DNA of 64,000 nucleotides, taken from the NCBI GenBank assembly GCA_905480335.1, contig CAJQPY010000022.1, positions 1-64,000 of the forward strand, in the 5' to 3' direction. Below are positions 19,143 to 27,790 of this stretch, in pieces; within the stretch, counting starts at the first letter, position 1, and each line of letters starts with the position of its first letter. The notes beneath the pieces are model-generated. The model had not been told where the DNA came from. It did no database searches and saw only the letters and a program-made list of their open reading frames with translations. The translations under genes were made by a program, and so were the position numbers. The DNA comes from an uncultured Ilumatobacter sp. (GTDB lineage Bacteria > Actinomycetota > Acidimicrobiia > Acidimicrobiales > Ilumatobacteraceae).

Positions 19143-19692
19143 GTATCCGACCGCATCATTGGGACCACTCATCACAGACCTTGAGTTGGGCTCACCGATC
19201 GAACCCCAACAACGATCCGGGCCACAGTTACCGGGGGTGCGGCAGCCGCGAGCGGCACCGCCGTTCGGCGAACGCCGCTAGCCTCCGTCGACGTGATCGC
19301 TATGGCATTTCGTAACCTTTCCGCGATTCGCATCGCCGACTAGGGCGTTCTTCCGCCCGTTTAAGGCCCGCCAACTCAGCAGATGCTCGGCTCGAGAGAA
19401 GAGGACCTAGGTTCCTGAACAATGAACGCAGTATCAATCAGAGCGCGCTGCGCCTTGAGCGCCCGGTTTACGTCCCCCACGATCACCGATTCTGCCCTTC
19501 TAGCATGTCTGCCATACGCCACGTTGGCGCACGTCGTTAGATGTTGCGTGGACTCTGTCGTATCCGTCATCGACTTCGCTATTAAAGATCATCCCGGGCG
19601 CAGCACTCAGTGCCACTCAAGTTCGACCGGCCGACCGGGATGGCGCCCATTCAGGCTTCCCGCGGGCTCGGCGATCTAGATTCAGAGTTGAA
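19143..19692. other. 550-base intergenic stretch, no gene recognised
   Basis: No recognisable gene between the SDR and the SulP transporter. Short open frames exist on both strands (a 64-codon frame at 19376-19570 on the minus strand is the most protein-like), but none has a ribosome binding site or a family motif. Nothing repeated or RNA-like was seen. Confidence 0.5.
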
Positions 19693-21429
19693 ATGAAGTT
19701 CCCAATCCTGCGGCCGAGGTCGCTTATCAACCGCAAATCGATCAAAGACGATGCGATGGCGGGGATGGTGCTTGGTGTCGAAAGTGTGCCCGACGGCCTG
19801 GCCAGCGGCCTGCTCGCAGGCGTCAACCCTGTCGCCGGCCTCTACAGTTATATATTTGGACTTGCCGGCGGCGCGCTCTTTACCAGCACCGCATTCATGG
19901 CGATCCAAGGCACCGGTGCGATGGCGATCATCGTTGCCGATGTCGACCTTGCGTCACGTGATGATCCGAGTCGGGCATTGTTCACCCTGTCGGTACTCAC
20001 CGGCGTCGTGATGGTCCTTGCCGGCCTGCTTCGCCTCGGTTCGGTGCTGCGCTTCGTATCGGACTCCGTGATGACCGGGTTCATCACGGCGGTGGGCATC
20101 AATATCGTGCTGGGTCAACTTGACGACTTCACCGGCTACGACGCAGAAGGTGGGGGCCGCATCGCCCGAGCGTTTGACCTGGCCTTCCACTTAACGAAGA
20201 TAGAACTTCCAACTGTCACCGTCGGCATCGTGACTGTTGCATTGATCGTGATCCTCCAGCGGACAAAACTTGGTCCGCTCGGTCTCGTGGTTGCGGTGTT
20301 CGCCGGATCGGCTACGGCGGGGATCTTCGACTTTTTCGACTACGACGTCGCTCGCGTACGAGATATCGTTGACGTCCCCAGATCGTTGCCGTTGATCACT
20401 ATGCCGGTGTTTCGCGACATGCCGTCACTGATCGTCCCGGCGTTCTCGCTTGCGTTCGTCGGTCTGGTCCAGGGTGCCGGCGTGTCGGCCGGATTCCCGA
20501 ACGAGGACGGTTCGCCGCAGAACGAATCACAAGATTTCGTAGGGCAGGGAGCCGGTAACGTCGTTGCTGGACTCTTTCAGGGAATGCCGGTTGGCGGGTC
20601 GATGTCTGCCAGCTCGTTGGTGGCCTCAGCTGGCGCTAAGACCCGCACTGCGGCTTTTTTTGCCGCAGGAATTATGGCTGTCGTGATCCTGCTGTTCGGT
20701 GGGGTAATCGAGCTCGTCGCAATGCCATCACTTGCCGGTCTGCTAATCGTCGTTGGTGTCGGGACGATCCGGCCGACTCGGATCAAGTCGGTGGCCAAGA
20801 CGGGAGCAGTGCCTTTGACGGTCATGGCGATCACGCTGGTGCTGACGATGGTGATCCCGTTGCAGTACGCCGTTCTCGTCGGTGTAGGAACCTCGATTCT
20901 TCTTTTTGTCCTCAGCCAGTCGACACGTCTGGTTACCCGCCGTCTGATGTTCCATGACGACAGCCGAGTTCAGGAAGTGGATCCTCCGGCAACGGTTCCA
21001 CCCAACGAGGTCATCGTGCTTCAGCCGTACGGTGCGCTCTTCTTCGCAACTGCGTCGACACTGTTGGAGCAGATCCCCTCGGTGACGGCTGAATCGACGA
21101 ACTCGGTAGTGATCCTTCGTGTCCGGGGTGCCGACGATGCTGGTGCAACACTCATCGATGTAATCAAGGGGTACGCCGCTGAGCTGCACGGGGTCAACAG
21201 CAAGTTGATGATTGTGACCGCTAATCGCAACGTGATCCGCCAACTTCGAGTGGCCGGAGCGACCGAAGTGATCGGCCCGGACAACATTTATCGCAGTACC
21301 TCATTCATCGGAGAGAGCTCCCGGCAAGCGCACGCAGATGCGGTGGCGTGGGTCGCAGAGCGCTTGTCGACCGATGCGGCCCCCGTTCATCCGATACTCG
21401 ATGACGACCCAGAAAGTCAGGAAAGCTGA
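19693..21429 (+). CDS. SulP-family anion transporter with C-terminal STAS domain
   Basis: A 578-residue SulP/SLC26-type permease. The N-terminal DDAMAGMVLGVESVPDGLASGLLAGVNPVAGLYS matches the Sulfate_transp start; about 12 hydrophobic segments follow up to residue ~410, and FQGMPVGGSMSASSL is the conserved central segment. The C-terminal part (about 430-560) is a STAS-like domain (VILRVRGADDAG...LMIVTANRNV). Family members carry sulfate, bicarbonate or other anions with protons or sodium. No carbonic anhydrase or sulfate gene is adjacent, so the substrate is open. Confidence 0.88.
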   Translation: MKFPILRPRSLINRKSIKDDAMAGMVLGVESVPDGLASGLLAGVNPVAGLYSYIFGLAGGALFTSTAFMAIQGTGAMAIIVADVDLASRDDPSRALFTLSVLTGVVMVLAGLLRLGSVLRFVSDSVMTGFITAVGINIVLGQLDDFTGYDAEGGGRIARAFDLAFHLTKIELPTVTVGIVTVALIVILQRTKLGPLGLVVAVFAGSATAGIFDFFDYDVARVRDIVDVPRSLPLITMPVFRDMPSLIVPAFSLAFVGLVQGAGVSAGFPNEDGSPQNESQDFVGQGAGNVVAGLFQGMPVGGSMSASSLVASAGAKTRTAAFFAAGIMAVVILLFGGVIELVAMPSLAGLLIVVGVGTIRPTRIKSVAKTGAVPLTVMAITLVLTMVIPLQYAVLVGVGTSILLFVLSQSTRLVTRRLMFHDDSRVQEVDPPATVPPNEVIVLQPYGALFFATASTLLEQIPSVTAESTNSVVILRVRGADDAGATLIDVIKGYAAELHGVNSKLMIVTANRNVIRQLRVAGATEVIGPDNIYRSTSFIGESSRQAHADAVAWVAERLSTDAAPVHPILDDDPESQES

Positions 21430-22495
21430 TCGCCGACACGCCTGCGGCGCCTACATCCTGACAACACATTATCCGGCCAAGATCGCTTCTGACCTGAGCA
21501 GGACGACAACGAATCGGACTGACTCGGTCCAGTTCACAACACCCAAACGACATCCGTCATTTTGACGCCGACTTTCGCATCTCAACCACGACGAACCATT
21601 GCCAGGAATCAGCGCTGATATCTCGGCAATGATCGGTTCGGTAATCCTCATCAACATGATCGCCGCAATTAAAACGACGATCAGCTCACCAATACTGCCG
21701 ATGGTCCTTGCATAGATGATGGGCGCCGGCCCCTATCCGATAGCGCCGACACCACGGCCCAAATTTGGAACGAGAATCACTGTGATGTTCATCATTGCCG
21801 GCGAGATCGTGACAGTCGCCAGCACGATGTTGCTCGCCGCTTGCCCGGCCTTTGACGGAACTACGAGTCCGATCAGACGCCGGAAAAACTATTGTCGCCA
21901 ACAAGATCTGTTCAATTAAATTACGCAGCGCCGACCGAACTTCGGTCAGTGCTCACACCAATCACCAGGATGAACGAATGCGGTCCCCCCCACGGCCTTG
22001 TGAGCGGCGGAGATGCAGCGGTCAGATCCGTTAGCGGTCTGATCCTCGATGCACTCATCGCGTTGTGTTCAGCGGGCTTACACGAAAATCGCACATCGGA
22101 GCGATTCGATAAGTCCCTGCGAGATTTCACGGCAAGACCGACTTATTCGACTCGACTCCAGTACCTCCCGTTCGTGGCTTCTGGGCCGACTGAAGCGGAT
22201 GTCCTCGGTAGTCATCGTTGTGAGCCTCACGGTGGATCTTTTCTTGATCGCATCGACTGGCACGGTCAATTTCATTGAGGGGGCGACTCCGCACATTGGG
22301 ACGATCATTGGCCGCTCGCTGGCTGCGTTGATGACCGTTTCCATCGAAGATGTCAACCAAGGTCACGTGAGGCCCGAATCATGCTCGTCGTTAATTTCCT
22401 GCGCCGATCGGGAGCGTTGGCCAATGCGTTGGCACGGCGGGACCGACGTCGGTATTCGGGTGGGTCTTAACACCCAAGCGGGCCTTGGAATGCGA
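21430..22495. other. About 1.1-kb stretch without an intact gene
   Basis: No intact gene is supported between the SulP transporter and the SHOCT protein. Besides the membrane-protein remnant at 21560-21945, the plus strand around 22200-22360 gives a hydrophobic stretch (VIVVSLTVDLFLIASTGTV) inside a frame whose flanks are not protein-like. The region seems to be a graveyard of short membrane-protein pieces. Confidence 0.5.
21560..21945 (-). pseudogene. Probable decayed membrane-protein gene
   Basis: Read on the minus strand, protein-like hydrophobic sequence continues across frames. A segment ending LRNLIEQILLATIVF shifts frame at a run of five T, continues as RRLIGLVVPSKAGQAAS and then SPAMMNITVILVPNLGRG, meets an in-frame TAG, and resumes as ARTIGSIGELIVVLIAAI. 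This is what a broken integral membrane protein gene looks like. No family could be named. A sequencing indel plus a chance stop would give the same picture. Confidence 0.35.
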
Positions 22496-22525
22496 CCGCC
22501 CCGACGAGCGAACTCGTCGGGGCGG
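22496..22525 (-). terminator. Strong hairpin downstream of the PLDc_N-SHOCT gene
   Basis: A perfect 13-bp GC-rich stem (22496-22508 with 22513-22525) closes a four-base loop CGAA. It lies 55 bases past the stop of the minus-strand SHOCT gene. There is no T tract, so it may be a factor-assisted or bidirectional terminator. Confidence 0.6.
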
Positions 22526-22579
22526 CCTTAGGGATTGTTCACGAAGTTGGGTTACCAGAACCCAGGTTCGCGCTCTGAG

Positions 22580-22975
22580 TCAGGAAAGCAGCTTTGCCTT
22601 CTGCGCCTCAAACTGCTCGGCGGTGATCACGCCACTGCTCTGCAGGTCGCTGAGCTTGGAGATTTCGTCGGCGACACCGCCAGATGTTCCTGCGGCCTGG
22701 CGCACGTAGGCATCCATCTGGTCCTGCTGGTCCTTTGCTCGTTGCAGGTCACGTTCACGCATGCTGTCGCCACGTGCGAGCACGTAGACCAACACACCAA
22801 GGAGGGGCACTGCGATCACCAGCAGGAACCAGGCAGCCTTCGCCCAGCCACCGATGTCATGGCTCCGGAAAATATCGAAGATCACCTGGAACAAAAGGAA
22901 CAGCCAGGCGATCCAAATGAACAACATCAACATTGTCCAGAACACGTTCAGAAGCGGGTAATCGTAAGCAAGCAT
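22580..22975 (-). CDS. PLDc_N and SHOCT domain membrane protein (131 aa)
   Basis: Two hydrophobic segments in the first 70 residues (LNVFWTMLMLFIWIAWLFLL and AAWFLLVIAVPLLGVLVYVL) form a phospholipase-D-nuclease N-terminal (PLDc_N) module. A basic, Gln-rich linker leads to a C-terminal SHOCT motif (EISKLSDLQSSGVITAEQFE, then KAKLL). SHOCT domains are short C-terminal oligomerisation or sorting motifs. Such two-helix PLDc_N-SHOCT proteins are common in Actinobacteria with no proven role. It starts with ATG 22975 preceded by a GAGGAG-like ribosome site, and a strong hairpin follows. Confidence 0.85.
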   Translation of the reverse strand: MLAYDYPLLNVFWTMLMLFIWIAWLFLLFQVIFDIFRSHDIGGWAKAAWFLLVIAVPLLGVLVYVLARGDSMRERDLQRAKDQQDQMDAYVRQAAGTSGGVADEISKLSDLQSSGVITAEQFEAQKAKLLS

Positions 22976-23170
22976 GTATTTCTCCTCGTTGAGTAAGCGC
23001 TGTCGTAGGCCGCAGATACCGCCATACGAGCCGGAAGTATATCGATTACGGGCTCTCTACCCGCGTATCCATAATCGTCTGAGCGTTTAGCTGCGCAGTC
23101 CATCCGGTCCAACGACAACGTCCCGACCTAGGGTTGATGTGGTGCCGACAATTGTCGACGGTTCAGCCGA

Positions 23171-23899
23171 ATGACCTCCGATCAGCCAAAGGGCCGCCTG
23201 CGACGACTGCAATCGCCGGCGTGGATCGCCGCAGGAGTGCTGGGGGTGGTTGGAGTTGCCTGGCTGGTATCGGTGATTTCGAGCGCAGTAACCGACATCG
23301 ACATTAGTCGTATTAGCCACCCGTACGCGATTGTGTTCATATTCGTCACCTTCGACGCTGTTGTGCCGATCCTCCCGAGCGAGTCGCTACTCAACACCGG
23401 TTCAGTGCTCGCAACGCAAGAAGGTTCGAACATCGAGATCTGGCGACTGATCGTCGCCGGATCGGCCGGAGCGATTATCGGCGATTCGATTCTCTACTGG
23501 ATCTCACGCACCGTGCTTCGCGGATTCATGTCGAATCGAGTCGCCCAGGCGGAACAGAACGAGAAGGTTGCCGACACCCTGGCGATGCTCCAGGACCAAG
23601 CACCGATGCTGATCGTGTTCGGACGGTTTGTACCTGGTGTTCGTTTCGCAGTCGGCGCGACGATGGGCATCACTCGGTTCTCCTACCAACGATTTCTTTT
23701 TTGGGACATCGTCGGCGGTATCGCGTGGGCCTCATTCGCGTGCATCTCATCGGCGTTGGTATCGACTGCAATCGGAGATCAGCCACTGATCTCGATGGTC
23801 GTTTCGATCGTCATCACATCAACCATCCTTGCCCTCCTCTACCAACGCGTAAAGCGTGGCTGGGACACATCAAAGCACACGACGACCGAGGGCGAGTAG
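23171..23899 (+). CDS. DedA family membrane protein
   Basis: A 242-residue protein of the DedA/SNARE-associated (VTT) family. The characteristic segments are FDAVVPILPSESLL (re-entrant acidic motif), AGSAGAIIGDSILYWISR, and FGRFVPGVRFAVGATMGI with the conserved Arg and Gly-Pro-like turn, followed by C-terminal membrane helices. DedA proteins act at the cytoplasmic membrane, with reported roles in lipid carrier recycling and proton-dependent transport. It is a single gene, convergent with the DUF1622 gene. Confidence 0.87.
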   Translation: MTSDQPKGRLRRLQSPAWIAAGVLGVVGVAWLVSVISSAVTDIDISRISHPYAIVFIFVTFDAVVPILPSESLLNTGSVLATQEGSNIEIWRLIVAGSAGAIIGDSILYWISRTVLRGFMSNRVAQAEQNEKVADTLAMLQDQAPMLIVFGRFVPGVRFAVGATMGITRFSYQRFLFWDIVGGIAWASFACISSALVSTAIGDQPLISMVVSIVITSTILALLYQRVKRGWDTSKHTTTEGE

Positions 23900-23953
23900 A
23901 AGCTCTTCTGACCCCGCTTGTGCTCAGCGATTCTCCTTGTCTTCCGCTCAGCT

Positions 23954-24364
23954 TCACGACTCAGTAACCGGCTCATCCGCATATTCCTCACCGAGTTGCC
24001 ACGGCCACCGGCCTCTGAGTTCCACCACAATCGACCACGCCAGAAACGTTCGCACCACGACGAGGACGCCGAGTGCCGAAACGTTTTCCAACGTGGGCTG
24101 AAGCGTGACCGTTCGAATGACATCGGCGGCGATCAGCAGATCAAGTCCAAGCAGAAGGCCGCGTCCAGTCTGGCGCTTGATCGACCGGATACCGGCTGCC
24201 ACGTCTTTCTCAAAAGCGTCACGAGCTCCGACGACCATGGCAATCAGGACCGAAACTGCAATGACGGCGATCGCGACGATCTCAATCCATTCGGAGACGT
24301 GCTTCGCAAGCTCCCAATCGCCAATCATCGGCCCGTCGCCGGATCGGAGTATCTGGTTGCTCAC
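23954..24364 (-). CDS. DUF1622 family membrane protein (136 aa)
   Basis: A small membrane protein of the DUF1622 family. A first helix (IEIVAIAVIAVSVLIAMVVG) is followed by the diagnostic phrase GRGLLLGLDLLIAADVIRT and a second hydrophobic part, VLVVVRTFLAWSIVVEL. Its function is unknown. The frame starts at GTG 24364; an ATG at 24328 (IGDWELAKH) is an equally plausible start. It is convergent with dedA. Confidence 0.82.
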   Translation of the reverse strand: MSNQILRSGDGPMIGDWELAKHVSEWIEIVAIAVIAVSVLIAMVVGARDAFEKDVAAGIRSIKRQTGRGLLLGLDLLIAADVIRTVTLQPTLENVSALGVLVVVRTFLAWSIVVELRGRWPWQLGEEYADEPVTES

Positions 24365-24543
24365 GCGACCGACATGATCTGGGAAATGCCAAGTATCTGA
24401 CGGTCGTATTTGAGCATAAAAATCGTCTCCTCATTCAAAAAGCTGCGAGTCCGGGGCCCTTCACAAACGTTAGCTGACATGGCCTAACAGTCGCCCATGA
24501 GGTCAAGGGTGGGCCGAAGCCGAGAGTCATGGGTGGCCTGAGC

Positions 24544-24549
24544 TAGCTT
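24544..24549 (+). promoter_or_regulatory. Putative leaderless -10 element (TAGCTT)
   Basis: A TANNNT motif ends 7 bases before the ATG of the GFA-family gene, with no Shine-Dalgarno between them; this fits leaderless transcription. Confidence 0.45.
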
Positions 24550-24556
24550 CGGGGAC

Positions 24557-24961
24557 ATGTCACATCGCGGTAGATGCCTGTGCGGTTCGATCACATATGA
24601 ATTGGCCGGCGATGTCATCGCCACAGCGGTCTGCCATTGTGAGAACTGCCAAAGACAGAGTGGTGGTGCGTTCTCGGTGAATCTGGTTGCACACGAAAGC
24701 CAGCTCTCGGTGACCGGGGATCTCACTACATTCGAGGATCGAGGACAGCACGGCGACAGCGTCTACGTCTTACGCCGCTTCTGCGGCTCATGCGGTTCGC
24801 CGATTTACTCCGCCCTGGTCGACACTGATGGCGTGATCGCAGTTAAGGCTGGCACGCTCGACGAGAAGGCCGACATCTTGCCAACGGTCGAAGCCTGGTG
24901 CGAACACAAACAACCGTGGGTTGATCTCCCTGGAATGGCTGTGTCAATGAATCGAGAGTGA
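24557..24961 (+). CDS. GFA family (CENP-V/GFA domain) zinc protein
   Basis: A 134-residue protein of the GFA family. The zinc ligands are all visible: CLCG at the N-terminus, CHCENCQR, and RRFCGSCGSPIY. Members were named for a glutathione-dependent formaldehyde-activating enzyme, but many have no shown activity, and this organism probably uses mycothiol rather than glutathione. The domain is complete and of usual length. It is a single gene behind a leaderless-type promoter. Confidence 0.87.
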   Translation: MSHRGRCLCGSITYELAGDVIATAVCHCENCQRQSGGAFSVNLVAHESQLSVTGDLTTFEDRGQHGDSVYVLRRFCGSCGSPIYSALVDTDGVIAVKAGTLDEKADILPTVEAWCEHKQPWVDLPGMAVSMNRE

Positions 24962-25077
24962 CGCCTGGGATCGGCGGTAACCAGCATGTTTGGCTCTAAG
25001 GACATCGCGACGATTGAGGGTCAAGCCTCAACTGGTTTCCTCCGCACCAGCGAACTGGTGGTCCGAGTGCAATCAAA

Positions 25078-25108
25078 AAATCCCTGGGAGCTGTGCTACC
25101 AGGGATTT
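25078..25108 (-). terminator. Rho-independent terminator of tRNA-Ala
   Basis: A 10-bp inverted repeat (25078-25087 with 25099-25108) lies six bases past the 3' end of the minus-strand tRNA. It is followed, in the direction of transcription, by a T run (the A run at 25075-25080 on the plus strand). This is a classical intrinsic terminator. Confidence 0.8.
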
Positions 25109-25114
25109 CTCGGG

Positions 25115-25188
25115 TGGAGACGATGGGAATCGAACCCACGACCCCCTGCTTGCAAAGCAGGTGCTCTAGCCAACTGAGCTACGTCCCC
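25115..25188 (-). tRNA. tRNA-Ala (anticodon TGC)
   Basis: Reading the minus strand, a full cloverleaf is seen. The seven-base acceptor stem GGGGACG pairs with CGTCTCC (one G-T pair), the D arm contains TAGCTCAGTTGG, the anticodon stem CCTGC/GCAGG encloses loop TTTGCAA, and the T arm contains GTTCGATTC. The loop gives anticodon TGC, alanine. The CCA end is not encoded. A terminator follows directly. Confidence 0.95.
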
Positions 25189-25318
25189 TTCAAACGGTGT
25201 CCCTGCTACGGGTACCGAGGTGAGGATATCGCCGCTACGTGCATGCGGCACCCACGGCTAGACACATACCGTGCGGGATAGAAACAACTAGAAGCGCATG
25301 AGCACGCGCTGAAATCCG

Positions 25319-25498
25319 TTAGTCGTCTTTGAGTGCCACGGCGTTCGGCGTGACGTTTATCTTTGGCTCGTACTCGGCTACACGAACAGCGCGTCCGAGA
25401 CCCGAGAACTTCGCAGCGAGGTCGCTGCGGCAGGTAGCGCAGGGTCCGTAGTAATCGTCAACAGCAGATGTTTGGCAGCGCGGGCACGAGAACTCCAC
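25319..25498 (-). CDS. Small zinc-ribbon protein (59 aa)
   Basis: A 59-codon frame starting with GTG at 25498 and ending TAA. The protein opens VEFSCPRCQTSAVDDYYGPC and continues ATCRSDLAAKFSGLG, giving two Cys pairs (CPRC, and CATC within GPCATC) typical of a compact zinc ribbon, then a hydrophilic tail. No ribosome site is clear. It is divergent from the large membrane-anchored gene starting at 25533, with only about 34 bases between start codons, so the two may share a control region. Function unknown. Confidence 0.65.
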   Translation of the reverse strand: MEFSCPRCQTSAVDDYYGPCATCRSDLAAKFSGLGRAVRVAEYEPKINVTPNAVALKDD

Positions 25499-25518
25499 GC
25501 AGGTGACGTTACAGCGCG

Positions 25519-25524
25519 TACGAT
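25519..25524 (+). promoter_or_regulatory. Putative leaderless -10 element (TACGAT)
   Basis: TACGAT ends 8 bases before ATG 25533, with no Shine-Dalgarno between. It sits in the 34-base gap between two divergent start codons. Confidence 0.45.
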
Positions 25525-25532
25525 CGCGACCG

Positions 25533-27011
25533 ATGTCCGATCACCTTCCGTCGTCGCCTGCCGCGGGCGGTGACGAACCCACACCTCCGCGTGGCACGTC
25601 AGACGCTGGTGCAAGATCAAGCCCAACCAATGGGCGTGGAAACGATGCCACCGAACACGAGGTATGGGACGTCGACGATTGGGGTGAACCCAACTATCTC
25701 GTACGGCGCGCCCTAGTCGTCGCCGTCGTGGTCGCTGCGGTTGCCGGAACAGCCATTCTTGCCAGTCAATTCATCGGGAGTGACAAATCTTCCACGCCAC
25801 CTACGTCAATCGCTGCAGAATGGGACACCATCGTGGTACTCAGCAACGATGAAATTCGGCTCCTCGACCGCGATTCCACCGATGAAATCAACGCATTCAC
25901 AACATTCGATGACCTCCTCGACGCGCAAACGCTCGTTGCTGGCAACGTGCTCGTGACCATGACCGACGAGGGCCGCATCACTCAAACCAATCTGGGCGAT
26001 GGTTCCGAACGTCGTAGCCGATCCGGACTCGACGAAACGCTGCAAATCGCCCCGGATAATCCGTTTATCGCGCTGTCGGGACTCGAAAGTGGTGGCGATG
26101 TAACCATTATCGATACCCGCAGTCGTTCTGCGCTCAGTGTCGCCGATACAGCCGGACTCGATGACCCGCTGATCTTCACCACCGATGTACTCGTCAACGC
26201 CGCCGGGACCTACGTTGCGGTTCCCGTGCCCACCGCATTCCAATCCGTGGTCATCAATCTCGAAACAGAGACGTCCACAGCACTCGCAGGGAGGGTGATC
26301 GCCCTTGATGATGCTCGTGTGGTCACCGAGCAGCCTGGGGGCGGCGAGTCCGAACTCGAGTTCTATGACGTCACAGGCGACCGCCTCGGTTCGGCTGATG
26401 TGCCGAGCCCGCAGGCCATGCTTCTTCGCCCCAACGGCTCGATGCTGGCCGTCTCGACCGATGGAACGATCATCACCGCCGACGCCGACGGCTCCGTAAA
26501 TGACGTAGGGACCCTGACCGACCCCGATGGTGTCCCGATCGAAATCACCGACGGTTTCACCGTTGCCGACAGGCAACGGCTCATCGCAGTCGGAGAACGC
26601 CGCGTGTTCATCCTCGATTCCGACGGACGGCAACTGGGCGTCGCCCAAGGGTCCGTGTCGACCGTTGTCCGCAGCGGCGCACGATGTGTGATCGTCGGTG
26701 GAGCCGGGAGCAACGCCGGAGCGCAAGTCGTCGACGTCGAAACCGGCAACACAATCGCAGACATCAATCGTGGGGTAGTGAATGGCACCTCCGAGGACGG
26801 ATGTACGGCGTCGATCATCGGTGATGTACCGACGCTGGTACGCAACAACGAGATCATCGAAGTCGATGCCGATGCGATTGCCGCTATCGCTCCCGACGGG
26901 CAGTCATACATTGCGCTCAATGGGCGCGATGCCGAGTACGTCGACATCGACGACGGCAACCCGGTCAGAATTGGTCGGCGACTTGCGGTGGTCCACTTTG
27001 GTGAGCGCTGA
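25533..27011 (+). CDS. Membrane-anchored protein with extracytoplasmic repeat (propeller-like) domain
   Basis: A 492-residue protein with no recognised family. Residues 1-58 are hydrophilic and disordered-looking, and about 59-82 form one transmembrane helix (RRALVVAVVVAAVAGTAILA). The rest is extracytoplasmic and made of repeated short beta strands with Asp and Gly turns (for example DTIVVLSNDEIRLLD, MLAVSTDGTIITADADG, RLIAVGERRVFILDSDG), as in WD40 or PQQ-like propellers. A binding or sensing role outside the cell is inferred. The next gene begins inside its stop codon (TGATG), so the two are co-translated. ATG 25533 is chosen over GTG 25503 because of the leaderless -10. Confidence 0.7.
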   Translation: MSDHLPSSPAAGGDEPTPPRGTSDAGARSSPTNGRGNDATEHEVWDVDDWGEPNYLVRRALVVAVVVAAVAGTAILASQFIGSDKSSTPPTSIAAEWDTIVVLSNDEIRLLDRDSTDEINAFTTFDDLLDAQTLVAGNVLVTMTDEGRITQTNLGDGSERRSRSGLDETLQIAPDNPFIALSGLESGGDVTIIDTRSRSALSVADTAGLDDPLIFTTDVLVNAAGTYVAVPVPTAFQSVVINLETETSTALAGRVIALDDARVVTEQPGGGESELEFYDVTGDRLGSADVPSPQAMLLRPNGSMLAVSTDGTIITADADGSVNDVGTLTDPDGVPIEITDGFTVADRQRLIAVGERRVFILDSDGRQLGVAQGSVSTVVRSGARCVIVGGAGSNAGAQVVDVETGNTIADINRGVVNGTSEDGCTASIIGDVPTLVRNNEIIEVDADAIAAIAPDGQSYIALNGRDAEYVDIDDGNPVRIGRRLAVVHFGER

Positions 27012-27709
27012 TGGTGAGTCGACCCGTCGACGCTGACGACGAATTCATCGAAATCGATGACGGCGACACCATCTGGCGCTTCGAACGCGACTTCATGCAC
27101 TCCAACTGGACATGTCTATTCGGGAACGGCTGCAAGGGGATTCTTGCCGAAGAGGCAGAGACTTTGAATCAAGGTTGCTGCTCGCTCGGCGCGCACTTCG
27201 GTGATGGTGAGCCGGGCCAGGCCGAGGCGAGACAGTTGTCGGCGTACGTCTCTTTCCTCAGTCCCGAGCAGTGGCAGTACCACGGGATCGACACCGTGTA
27301 CGGCGACGACGAGCGCACACACACCCGTGTTGTCGACGGTGCATGTGTGTTCCTCAACCGCCTCGGATTTGCAGGTGGGGAGGGCTGCGCATTACACATC
27401 GCCGCAGTCGAGGCCGACGAATCACCAATCGAATGGAAACCGTCGGTGTGCTGGCAGCTTCCACTCCGCGTCGCTTGGACCCTGGCCGACGAGACAGAGC
27501 CCGAAGGACCCGAGGTGGCCACCGTCCGTCGCTGGTCGCGAGTCGATTGGGGCGACCACGGAACGAAAATGGCGTGGTGCTGCACCGAACGAACCGAGGG
27601 CGGCGAGGCGTACTCTGGCGACATAAAAGTCGTCGACAGCCTCGCCGACGAACTGTCGACGCTCGCCGGTGATGCGGTCTACGTCAAACTCCGCCACCGA
27701 CTTGACTAA
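27011..27709 (+). CDS. Cys-rich cytoplasmic protein, coupled to the anchored repeat protein
   Basis: A 232-residue soluble protein. The N-terminal half is Cys-rich (NWTCLFGNGCKG, NQGCCSLGAHF, later GACVF, EGCALH and SVCWQLP). Such clusters resemble YkgJ/DUF3109-type metal or iron-sulfur binding proteins, but I cannot assign the family with certainty. The C-terminal part contains WCCTERTEGGEAY. Its ATG shares a base with the stop of the upstream gene, so the pair should be made together. Function unknown. Confidence 0.7.
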   Translation: MVSRPVDADDEFIEIDDGDTIWRFERDFMHSNWTCLFGNGCKGILAEEAETLNQGCCSLGAHFGDGEPGQAEARQLSAYVSFLSPEQWQYHGIDTVYGDDERTHTRVVDGACVFLNRLGFAGGEGCALHIAAVEADESPIEWKPSVCWQLPLRVAWTLADETEPEGPEVATVRRWSRVDWGDHGTKMAWCCTERTEGGEAYSGDIKVVDSLADELSTLAGDAVYVKLRHRLD

Positions 27710-27790
27710 GCCGTGTAGTTCTGCTGTGAGATTCATCTCATGTCAGGCACTGGATGGAACACCGAAATCCTGGAGGGGTACGGTCGCGCA

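Noticed and set aside
19376-19570. 64-codon minus-strand frame in the SDR-SulP gap
   Set aside because: Somewhat helix-like, but no ribosome site, no family and no conservation evidence available.
25806-26726. 306-codon minus-strand frame opposite the anchored repeat protein
   Set aside because: No start signal or motif; the plus-strand gene is coherent from its membrane anchor to a coupled neighbour.
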